From Clostridium sp. CAG:411 (GTDB lineage Bacteria; Bacillota; Clostridia; Lachnospirales; Lachnospiraceae): a DNA stretch of 36,962 bases. The first letter of the stretch is position 1, and each line of letters opens with the position of its first letter. Below are positions 23,854-31,151 of the stretch, piece by piece. Below the pieces are notes generated by a model. It made no database searches, was not told the origin of the DNA, and worked only from the letters and a program-made list of their open reading frames with translations. Location of the stretch: the NCBI GenBank assembly GCA_000437275.1, contig FR899735.1, positions 1 to 36,962 of the forward strand, written 5' to 3'. Both the position numbers and the translations under genes were made by a program.

Positions 23854-24603
23854 ATGAATTGGAAAAAAGCAGTAAAAATTGTTGTTGGTGTCATTATTAT
23901 AATGGCATGTGTATTCGCATTTTTGGTATGGGAGGGAATTTGCTTTGTGACCAGTCCAACTGCGAGTAAATATCCAGTGAAAGGAATTGATGTATCGCAC
24001 TATCAGGGAGAGATTAAGTGGGATTCGATACAAAAAGACTTGGGGATTACATTTGCATTTATTAAAGCAACAGAAGGCAGTAGTCATATAGATGAAAAGT
24101 TTCAACAAAATTGGGAACAAGCTACTGGAAGTGGATTATACATAGGTGCATATCATTTTTTTAGTTTTGATAGCAATGGAAAAAAGCAGGCAAAAAATTT
24201 TATCAAACATGTACCTAAAAGGGCGAACATGCTCCCTCCTGTAGTTGATGTGGAATATTATGGGGATAAAGCCAGCAATCCACCAGCGGTACGGAAAGTT
24301 AGAAAAGAGCTGGATGATTTACTGGGACAATTGGAAAAGGAGTATAAGTGTAAGCCAATTATCTATACGACGGTATCTGTATATCAAAAATATATTAACG
24401 AATATTATAATGCTTATCCATTATGGATACGCAATACTTATTATCGTCCATTTCTAATAAAAAATAGACAGTGGACGTTTTGGCAATATTCAGAAAAAGG
24501 AAAATGGCCTTATGGTGGAACAAAAAATGAAAAATATGTAGACATGAATGTATTTGCAGGAAGTATGGAAAGCTTTTTGCGTTATTTTAATTTGGAGGAG
24601 TAG
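23854..24603 (+). CDS. Membrane-anchored GH25 muramidase (lysozyme)
   Basis: A 249-residue protein with an N-terminal membrane anchor (about 6-28) and a GH25 domain covering most of the rest. GH25 enzymes cut the MurNAc-GlcNAc bond of peptidoglycan. Active-site landmarks are GIDVSHYQG with D46, FIKATEGSS at 70-77, AYHFF near 100, the acidic pair D132 and E134 in PVVDVEYYG, and FWQYSEKGKWPYGG in the C-terminal part. With a membrane anchor it should act on the cell's own wall from outside. A HAD gene starts three bases after the stop, so the two are co-transcribed. The promoter is at 23755. Confidence 0.9.
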   Translation: MNWKKAVKIVVGVIIIMACVFAFLVWEGICFVTSPTASKYPVKGIDVSHYQGEIKWDSIQKDLGITFAFIKATEGSSHIDEKFQQNWEQATGSGLYIGAYHFFSFDSNGKKQAKNFIKHVPKRANMLPPVVDVEYYGDKASNPPAVRKVRKELDDLLGQLEKEYKCKPIIYTTVSVYQKYINEYYNAYPLWIRNTYYRPFLIKNRQWTFWQYSEKGKWPYGGTKNEKYVDMNVFAGSMESFLRYFNLEE

Positions 24604-24606
24604 GAT

Positions 24607-25275
24607 ATGAAAATAAAAGGAATTATTTTTGATATGGATGGCTTGATGATTGATACGGAAAAATTATTACATAAATATTGGTGTGAAGCAGCCAATGAAT
24701 ATGGTTATCCTATGAAGATAGAACATGTGTTACAAATTAGAAGTCTGGCTGCGAAATATGCCATTCCAAAATTGAAAGAAATGCTGGGAGAGGACTTTGA
24801 TTACTATAAGGTGCGTTCCAGACGAATGGAACTTATGGCAGAACATATTGAAAAATATGGACTGGAAAAGAAAAAAGGATTAGATGAACTTTTAAGTTAT
24901 GCAAAGGAAAAAGGGTATCGAATGGCAGTTGCAACGGCAACAGATTATGAGCGAACAGAAAAATATTTGACTTCTATTGATAAGTTTTCTTATTTTGATG
25001 AAATTGTGTGTGGACCGATGGTAGAAAATGGAAAACCCGAACCAGACATTTACTTAGAAGCGGCTAAAAGATTACAATTAGAACCTTCACAATGTTTTGC
25101 ATTGGAGGATTCTCCTAATGGAATCCTGGCAGCATATCGGGCAGGTTGCAATCCAATCATGGTTCCTGATTTAGACCAACCTGGGGGAGATACGAAAAAA
25201 TTGCTTTATGGATTGGCAACAGATTTAAAACAAGTTATTTCATATTTAAAAGAGAATGAAAACGGTGATAAATAG
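24607..25275 (+). CDS. HAD-family phosphatase
   Basis: A 222-residue haloacid dehalogenase-superfamily subclass IA phosphatase. Motif I FDMDGLMIDT has the nucleophile Asp near residue 9 and the acid Asp two residues later; motif II is VATATD near 119; motif III the Lys in GKPEPDIY near 143; motif IV ALEDSPNGI near 163. A helical cap lies between motifs I and II. The substrate is unknown. TTGGAGGAG at the end of the muramidase gene is its ribosome site and only three bases separate the two genes, but I see no functional link beyond co-transcription. Confidence 0.86.
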   Translation: MKIKGIIFDMDGLMIDTEKLLHKYWCEAANEYGYPMKIEHVLQIRSLAAKYAIPKLKEMLGEDFDYYKVRSRRMELMAEHIEKYGLEKKKGLDELLSYAKEKGYRMAVATATDYERTEKYLTSIDKFSYFDEIVCGPMVENGKPEPDIYLEAAKRLQLEPSQCFALEDSPNGILAAYRAGCNPIMVPDLDQPGGDTKKLLYGLATDLKQVISYLKENENGDK

Positions 25276-25389
25276 GATAAGCGATAGTAGAGATGAAGTT
25301 GAATAGTTGCCTTGTTGGAAACATTTGTCTGCTATAAAATTGCCATAAAATAACGGTATGCTAAAAATGGCAGATAAAGGAAACTGTAA

Positions 25390-27276
25390 ATGCGCAAAAT
25401 ATCAAAACAGGAAAGAGGGAGACAGATGAACAAAAAAAGAAAGCAGAAGATTTTTCAATGGATCGCTTTAGTTCTATTATTATGTATAGGAATGCCGAAT
25501 ATTTCATTTCGGGGTGCTAAAGCTGCGGAAACTTCAATGACACTAAAATATGGAGGGAAAAAATATTCTTTTGCGAAGACCAAACAGACAACGGCTAAAG
25601 TGAATGGAAAAAAGGTAACAACACCGATACCGGGAGTTATTATAAATGGAACAAACTTTGTTTGCCCAACCTTGATTAAGAAAAAAGAATTGGGAATTTC
25701 ATATAGCTATAATAGCAGCAAAAAACAAGTGACTTTAAAGAAAGACAATACAACCATTAAATTGACAATGGGAAAAAAGATAGCTAAAGTGAATGAAAAA
25801 AATGTAAAATTAGGTACAGCGCCACAGCGAGTATATTATATAGAAAAGAAAAAATATTACAATATACTGCCTGCAAGATTTGTATTTGAGACCTTTGGAT
25901 TTTCTTATACGTGGCAACAAAAGAGCAGAAGTTGTGCAATCATAGCTAAAACTGAAGCGACAGCTACACCGAAAGTTACCAATACACCAGTTATTACAAA
26001 GACCCCAGAAATTGTGAAAACAGCGGTTCCAACTGCAACGGCAAATTTGACAACGGCTACACCAAAAGCAACTACAAAGCCTACTGTGACAGCTACACCA
26101 AAGGCAACTACCAAACCTACCGTGACAGTTACACCAACGGTTGCACCAACTAAGACTCCAGAGGCAACAAAAGAAATGAAAGCTATGTGGATTTCTTATT
26201 TAGAATTTGGCAGCAGTGCAAAGACAGAGGCACAATTTAGAAAAACAGTAACGCAGATGTTTGATAACTGCGTTTCCTATGGAATGAATACAGTAATCGT
26301 GCAGGTGCGTCCATTTAGTGATGCGATGTATAAATCTTCTTATTTTCCTTGGTCAAAATATGCTTCGGGAACATTAGGAAAAGACCCTGGTTATGATCCA
26401 CTAAAGATCATGATTGAATTAGCACATAAACGAGGTTTGAAGATCCAGGCATGGCTAAATCCTTATCGAATTACAACAGGAAACACAAATGTTTCAGCAC
26501 TTCCTGCAAGTCATCCTGCTAGAAAATGGGCGAATAGTTCTACAAGTGATGTGAAAAGAAGAGTATTAAGTTATGGAGGAAATCTATACTACAATCCTTC
26601 CAGTTCACAAGTTCGTACACTTATAGTAAATGGAGTAAAGGAAATTGTAAAAAATTATGATGTAGATGGCATCCATTTTGATGATTATTTTTACCCTAAT
26701 TTAGGGACTTCATATAAGACAAATTTTGACGCAAAAGAGTATGATGCGTATGTGGAACAATGCAAAAAAGATGGAAAGACTGCAAAGACAATAGTCAAAT
26801 GGAGACGTGGAAATGTTAATGCACTGGTAAAGAGAGTACATACAGCAGTAAAGGGGCTTGATCCAAATGTAGAGTTTGGAATTAGTCCTGCTGGTAATAT
26901 TGATAACCTCACCAGTTCTTCGGCTTATTATGTAGATATACAAACATGGATGTCTACAGATACATATGTGGATTATATTTGTCCGCAAATTTATTGGAGT
27001 TTTAATAATGCAGTTTGCCCATATAAGGCAACCGTAAAACGCTGGGCAGATTTGAAAAAAAGTGATGCGGTAGATTTATATATTGGACTGGCTGTATATC
27101 GTGCAGGAACCACAATTGAAAAAGAATGGAGTACATCAAATACAGTTTTAAAACGACAGGTGGTTTATGGAAGAAGTGTAAAAGGCGTGTCAGGTTTTGC
27201 TTTTTATCGTTACGATTCTTTTCAGACATCTACCAGTAAACAAGAGGTGAAAAATTTACTGCCACTATTGAAGTAG
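25390..27276 (+). CDS. Secreted GHL10-family glycoside hydrolase-like protein (DigH/YngK type)
   Basis: A 628-residue secreted protein. It has a basic n-region and a hydrophobic segment (about 26-41), with likely cleavage after GAKA near 47. Next is a region of about 135 residues resembling the copper-amine-oxidase N-terminal-like domain (PGVIINGTNFVCPTL, YNILPARFVFETFGF). A Thr/Pro-rich linker of about 65 residues contains a DNA-level repeat. The C-terminal 360 residues are a GHL10 TIM-barrel: MKAMWISYLEFG, NTVIVQVRPFSDAMY, IQAWLNPYRI, VDGIHFDDYFYP, FGISPAGN and DYICPQIYWSF. E. coli DigH of this family cuts denuded peptidoglycan strands, so a wall role is plausible. The start may instead be ATG 25426, which also has a good ribosome site (GAGGGAG) and gives a more usual signal peptide. 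Confidence 0.85.
   Translation: MRKISKQERGRQMNKKRKQKIFQWIALVLLLCIGMPNISFRGAKAAETSMTLKYGGKKYSFAKTKQTTAKVNGKKVTTPIPGVIINGTNFVCPTLIKKKELGISYSYNSSKKQVTLKKDNTTIKLTMGKKIAKVNEKNVKLGTAPQRVYYIEKKKYYNILPARFVFETFGFSYTWQQKSRSCAIIAKTEATATPKVTNTPVITKTPEIVKTAVPTATANLTTATPKATTKPTVTATPKATTKPTVTVTPTVAPTKTPEATKEMKAMWISYLEFGSSAKTEAQFRKTVTQMFDNCVSYGMNTVIVQVRPFSDAMYKSSYFPWSKYASGTLGKDPGYDPLKIMIELAHKRGLKIQAWLNPYRITTGNTNVSALPASHPARKWANSSTSDVKRRVLSYGGNLYYNPSSSQVRTLIVNGVKEIVKNYDVDGIHFDDYFYPNLGTSYKTNFDAKEYDAYVEQCKKDGKTAKTIVKWRRGNVNALVKRVHTAVKGLDPNVEFGISPAGNIDNLTSSSAYYVDIQTWMSTDTYVDYICPQIYWSFNNAVCPYKATVKRWADLKKSDAVDLYIGLAVYRAGTTIEKEWSTSNTVLKRQVVYGRSVKGVSGFAFYRYDSFQTSTSKQEVKNLLPLLK
26056..26127 (+). repeat. Two tandem 36-bp coding repeats in the Thr/Pro linker
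   Basis: Copies at 26056-26091 and 26092-26127 encode the same 12 residues (ATPKATTKPTVT) and differ only at a few silent positions (for example AAA/AAG and AAG/AAA). This is in-frame tandem duplication within the linker of the GHL10 protein. Confidence 0.85.
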
Positions 27277-27369
27277 TGTATTTTAATGTTGCAGAAAATT
27301 GCTTCAAATAATAGTGTTAAGAAAGTGTTAAGCAATAACTAGGAATATTGTGTTTCCGTTAAAATTCAC

Positions 27370-27398
27370 TTGCTTTTTTTTGTCATTTTTGATAATAT
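27370..27398 (+). promoter_or_regulatory. Probable promoter for the 949-residue surface protein
   Basis: TTGCTT (27370-27375), a 17-base spacer and TAATAT (27393-27398), leaving an untranslated leader of about 110 bases. The leader holds a run of CGAA/CGAAC motifs at about 27439-27480. AAAGGAGA precedes the start codon. Confidence 0.45.
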
Positions 27399-27514
27399 AT
27401 AAATGTTTTTATAAACGTGAAGTGAGGCTTTGCAAAAAACGAACATAGGAATCGAACTTTACGAATACGAATAAAAACGATAAGTACTATTTAAAAATAA
27501 AGGAGATATGAGAA

Positions 27515-30364
27515 ATGAAAAAGCAGAGTAAACTTTCAAGAACAGTAGCTGCTAGCTTGGCATGTGTATTGGCATTATCGTCAAGTCCTATTAATGCTTC
27601 AGCAGCAAAAGCACCAAGTTGGGGAAAGACAACAAGTACCATGACAGTAGGTACAAAATACAAATTTACGGTAAAAAATAAACCAGCAGGTGGGAAAATT
27701 ACTTTTTCTAGCTCAAAGAAGACAGTTGCAACCGTAAATGCAAGTGGCGTCGTTACTGCTAAGAAAGCAGGTAAATCTGTAATCAAAGCTGTAGTTAAAA
27801 ATAAGAAGAAAAAGACAGTTAAGACATTAAAGAAGACAGTGACAGTTAAGGCAAAGAGAGTTGTTACAACTCCAACGGTTAAACCAACCAATACACCAGC
27901 AGGTGTACCAACAAATACACCAACCGTAACTGCAGTTTCAACTGTAGCACCACAGGTAACACCAACCACAGTACCAACAGCTACACCAATCGTATCAAAT
28001 AATGATAAGAATTGGGCATTGGTAATTGATGCAAACGATAATACACTTATCGCTGATGGTGGTGACAATACAGTATTAACATTCAAGATGATTAATACAA
28101 AGACACAGAGTGTAGATACAACAGCAAATGATATTACATTAGATGTTTATACTTCATTTGGTCAGCTTTCTAACTCATCTGTTACGATTAAAAACGGTAC
28201 AGGTACTCTTGTATTAAATTCAGAATTTTCTGCTAAAGAGTTAAAGACAAAGGTTACAGCAGATATTTCTAGACAATCAAATAATGGTACAGATTTAGTA
28301 GGAAAGGTTTCAGGAGAAACATATATTACATTTGAACCATTTAAGATTTCTGAGGATAAATCACCAAAGCTTGTAAAGGCTGAGTCTGATCAGGCAGATA
28401 GAGTGACATTATTCTTTGACCGTGAAGTTACAATTGATGATTTTGTTGTAAAAAATGCAGCAACAGGTACCTATAAGGTAGTAAACGGAAAACAGGTATT
28501 TTATTCAACAAATGCAAATAGCCCTGTCTTTACAGTATCTCAGAAAGTAGCAGGAAAGACAGTAAAGTATCCTGTAGTTGGTATGGCAACTGTAAAGAAT
28601 GATGATGGAACTGTAGTAAACAAGAAGGCATTACAACTTTTAATTGCTGAGAGCAGTGCATTAGATGATAACAATACAGTAAGTATTAACTATACAAATA
28701 AAGCGTGTGGTATTAACACAAATACATCCTTTATTTTAACAGATACAAAGAAACCACAGTTTACTGCAATTGAATCTGTAGGTATGAAAAAAGTTAAGAT
28801 TACATTCTCAGAAGCAATTCCAGCAACACAGAATACAACAAACGCAAAATATACAATCAATGGTTCTGTATATAAGGATGGAGATGTAACTTATGGTACA
28901 TACAATCCTGCAACAGCAGAAGATAATCGCTCTGTTGTAATGTTGACACTAGGAAAAGATGACAAAGGATTACAGTCTTATTTTAAACCTGGTACTGCTA
29001 AGTTAGCTGTAACAAATGTAATTGATTATGCAGGAATTACAGATGTTGGAAGAAATATTATTTCCAATCAGAGTAAGGACTTTACAGTAACAGAAGATGC
29101 AAACAGACCTACTGCAACTATTACAGTAGAATCACCAGAGCAGTATAGAATTAAGTTTACTGGTAATAAAGACGGAAAAGAGTGCCCAGTTGTATTTACT
29201 GAGGACAAGAACAAGACACAGATTAGTGCAGTTGAATATTTCTCAAAGGCATTAAAGGTTAAGGTGGATGGTAAGTACATTTCATTGATGGATACTGTGA
29301 AGACATTTAACGATAAGGTTGAATTAGGAACAGAAGAAGGAAAGAAAGTAAAACCAGTTTTATTAGATGGATTAAATAGCTTCTTAAAGGTTACACAGGT
29401 TAGCGAAGGCGAATTTGTTGTAGAATTAACAGAAGACTGGACAAAATTCTATACAACTTCTTTAACAAATCGTAACTACTATAATGATTTATATGAGTTT
29501 GATTTAGCAGAAGATACTGTTTATAATGACAATAATGGTCTTACAAATGATGAGGTTATTAGACTTAACTTGAACGGAACAGGTTCTCCTATGAATCAGC
29601 AGGATGATGTTAGTCCACAAATTCAGTCTATTATGCAGACAGATGAAGACCAGTACTTTGCAGTACAGATGTCTGAGCCAGTTGCATTTTCAAAAGATGG
29701 TGTAGATACAACCAATATTACCTTAAGTGAGACTCAGTCACTTCAGATTGCTAAGGCTGAATTTAAGGGAACAAAAGCAAATGGAGAAATTGTAACTTTT
29801 GATGGCGCTGTTTGTGGTTACTATGATACTGAAACAAAGAAGAAGACAGATACATTATTACAGGTGCAGGCACTTTATGAGCAGAAGACAATTCAACAAT
29901 TAGTTGATGAAGGATATGGAACATCATGGACGATCGCATTGACATATGTATATGATGATGTAAAAAATGCAGCAGAAACAAAGGTTGCAAGTTTTGAAGT
30001 ACAGCCAACAGCAGGTTTATTCTCTATTGATTATGTAAAGGGAACAACAGCAGCAGTAAATGGCACACAAAATGATGTGATTACAGTTAAGTTTACACAG
30101 GGTGTAGCAGATACTTCAGAAGCATTAGATATTACAAGATGGAAATTAGATGGCTATAATTTCCCAGAAAATTCAAGAGTTGAAGTACAGAAGGAAAGTG
30201 GAAATGAGTATATTGGTTACTATGTTTTGACATTTACCATTCCATCTGGTACACTTCGTACGAAAAAGAGTCATGTATTAAATGTAGATAAGGGTATTAA
30301 GTCAATTAAGAAGAATACCTTAATCGGAAGTTTTGAAAATCAGTTTGTCGCAGATGCAGACTAA
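27515..30364 (+). CDS. Large secreted Ig-domain surface protein, S-layer-like
   Basis: A 949-residue secreted protein. The signal peptide occupies 1-30 with cleavage near NASA-AKA. A bacterial Ig-like Big_2 domain follows (about 40-114: TFSSSKKTVATVNASGVVTAKKAG), with an unusually Lys-rich end. A Thr/Pro/Val linker spans about 115-162. Several beta-rich modules fill the rest, each opening with a pattern like DTKKPQFTAIESVGMKKVKITFSEAI or DVSPQIQSIMQTDEDQYFAVQMSEPV, which resembles the SbsA-type Ig repeats of S-layer proteins. There is no LPxTG motif, SLH domain or C-terminal membrane helix, so the anchoring mode is unknown. It has its own promoter and long leader and a strong terminator, fitting high expression. 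S-layer or adhesin are both possible. Confidence 0.75.
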   Translation: MKKQSKLSRTVAASLACVLALSSSPINASAAKAPSWGKTTSTMTVGTKYKFTVKNKPAGGKITFSSSKKTVATVNASGVVTAKKAGKSVIKAVVKNKKKKTVKTLKKTVTVKAKRVVTTPTVKPTNTPAGVPTNTPTVTAVSTVAPQVTPTTVPTATPIVSNNDKNWALVIDANDNTLIADGGDNTVLTFKMINTKTQSVDTTANDITLDVYTSFGQLSNSSVTIKNGTGTLVLNSEFSAKELKTKVTADISRQSNNGTDLVGKVSGETYITFEPFKISEDKSPKLVKAESDQADRVTLFFDREVTIDDFVVKNAATGTYKVVNGKQVFYSTNANSPVFTVSQKVAGKTVKYPVVGMATVKNDDGTVVNKKALQLLIAESSALDDNNTVSINYTNKACGINTNTSFILTDTKKPQFTAIESVGMKKVKITFSEAIPATQNTTNAKYTINGSVYKDGDVTYGTYNPATAEDNRSVVMLTLGKDDKGLQSYFKPGTAKLAVTNVIDYAGITDVGRNIISNQSKDFTVTEDANRPTATITVESPEQYRIKFTGNKDGKECPVVFTEDKNKTQISAVEYFSKALKVKVDGKYISLMDTVKTFNDKVELGTEEGKKVKPVLLDGLNSFLKVTQVSEGEFVVELTEDWTKFYTTSLTNRNYYNDLYEFDLAEDTVYNDNNGLTNDEVIRLNLNGTGSPMNQQDDVSPQIQSIMQTDEDQYFAVQMSEPVAFSKDGVDTTNITLSETQSLQIAKAEFKGTKANGEIVTFDGAVCGYYDTETKKKTDTLLQVQALYEQKTIQQLVDEGYGTSWTIALTYVYDDVKNAAETKVASFEVQPTAGLFSIDYVKGTTAAVNGTQNDVITVKFTQGVADTSEALDITRWKLDGYNFPENSRVEVQKESGNEYIGYYVLTFTIPSGTLRTKKSHVLNVDKGIKSIKKNTLIGSFENQFVADAD

Positions 30365-30425
30365 GAGGTATAGCTTAGTGTAAATACTATAATGGGTAAT
30401 TTTATATAGGAATTTCTGCAAATGA

Positions 30426-30466
30426 AAAGAAAGATGTCGTAGATTTGTTACGGCATCTTTCTTTAA
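30426..30466 (+). terminator. Terminator after the surface protein gene
   Basis: AAAGAAAGATG(T)CGTA at 30426-30441 pairs with TACG(G)CATCTTTCTTT ending at 30464, one mismatch in the stem. The A-rich and T-rich flanks suit both strands. Confidence 0.75.
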
Positions 30467-30479
30467 AAAAGACTAAAAT

Positions 30480-30498
30480 GTTGATAAAATTTATCAAC
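30480..30498. promoter_or_regulatory. Perfect 19-bp palindrome resembling a Fur box
   Basis: GTTGATAAA-A-TTTATCAAC is a perfect 9-1-9 palindrome. Its core TGATAAA-A-TTTATCA differs from the Fur 7-1-7 consensus (TGATAATnATTATCA) at one position per arm. It lies about 26 bases upstream of the -35 of the DUF6110 promoter, so it may be an operator for a Fur-family regulator. That identity is inferred. Confidence 0.55.
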
Positions 30499-30523
30499 AA
30501 GAGAGAAAAAATAAATATAGGAG

Positions 30524-30552
30524 TTGTTCTTATAAAAAGATAAAGCTATAAT
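30524..30552 (+). promoter_or_regulatory. Promoter for the DUF6110 gene
   Basis: TTGTTC (30524-30529), a 17-base spacer and a perfect TATAAT (30547-30552), with an untranslated leader of about 80 bases before ATG 30639. Confidence 0.7.
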
Positions 30553-30638
30553 AAAGGTTATACAAAAGTATATGTGATTGCGTTCCAAAGCAATTGCAGG
30601 ATTTTTTACGAAGAAGAAAAGATGTAGGAGGTATTATT

Positions 30639-30953
30639 ATGTTTGATTGTTTAAAAAAGATAACATGGAAGAAAACGGGAATTTTTACGGCTGGAGTTTT
30701 ATTTGGTACAGCAGGACTTAAGATTTTATCTAGCAGCGATGCAAAGAAATTTTATACGAACTGTACAGCAGCTTTTTTGAGAGGAAAAGATTGTGTTATG
30801 AAAGCTGCAACATCTGTACAGGAAAATGCAGAGGATATTTATGCAGATGCTAAGATTATCAATGAAGAGCGCGAAGCAGCAGAAGAATTTGAGGATGCAT
30901 TTGAAGATGATTTCACAGAGACAGATGATGAGGAAACAGTGGAAGAATAATCC
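30639..30953 (+). CDS. DUF6110 family small membrane-associated protein
   Basis: A 103-residue protein starting at ATG 30639 after a strong TAGGAGG; an upstream in-frame start at 30594 lacks such a site. It has a short hydrophobic stretch (about 13-30), a middle part with DAKKFYTNCTAAFLRGKDCVMK (C42 and C52) and QENAEDIYADA, and a strongly acidic Glu/Asp tail (77-103). This matches DUF6110 as I know it, a family often found next to heavy-metal P-type ATPases, as here. The acidic tail and conserved Cys/His-poor core suggest a metal-related accessory or chaperone role, but this is inference. A terminator follows and the ATPase gene starts about 200 bases downstream. The stop codon is at 30948-30950; the coding part ends at 30950. 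Confidence 0.75.
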
Positions 30954-30962
30954 GATAGATAG

Positions 30963-30997
30963 AGGCACCTGTGAGTGAAGCAGGTGCCTTTGTGTTT
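30963..30997 (+). terminator. Terminator between DUF6110 and the P-type ATPase
   Basis: AGGCACCTG (30963-30971) pairs exactly with CAGGTGCCT (30981-30989), followed by TTTGTGTTT. The stem is perfect and the T-run moderate, so some read-through into the ATPase gene is possible. Confidence 0.75.
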
Positions 30998-31053
30998 ATA
31001 CAAAAAAATACCGAGGTTTATGAATAGATGAAACTTAGGTGATTTTTATGATG

Positions 31054-31083
31054 ATTTAAACGATGTATGTTTAATGTTTAAAT
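31054..31083. promoter_or_regulatory. Inverted repeat upstream of the P-type ATPase gene
   Basis: ATTTAAAC (31054-31061) and GTTTAAAT (31076-31083) are perfect 8-bp inverted repeats with centres 22 bases apart, about two helical turns. A third copy, GTTTAAT, lies at 31069-31075. This is operator-like spacing, placed 70-100 bases before the likely GTG start; the regulator is unknown. Confidence 0.4.
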
Positions 31084-31151
31084 GTGCTTCAATTATCATC
31101 ATACAGGTAAAAAAACAAACAAAAAACAAAGGAAGAAAGGGGGATACTCCC

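Noticed and set aside
26056..26127. Direct repeats that might suggest a CRISPR-like or mobile repeat.
   Set aside because: They are contiguous, in frame and encode the Thr/Pro linker, differing only at silent positions; there are no spacers.
27487..28086. A 199-codon open frame on the minus strand with Val/Thr/Leu-rich, membrane-like translation.
   Set aside because: It is antisense to the signal peptide, Big_2 domain and Thr/Pro linker of the surface protein; the biased codons of that region (ACA, GTA, AAG) create the open hydrophobic frame. No ribosome site supports it.
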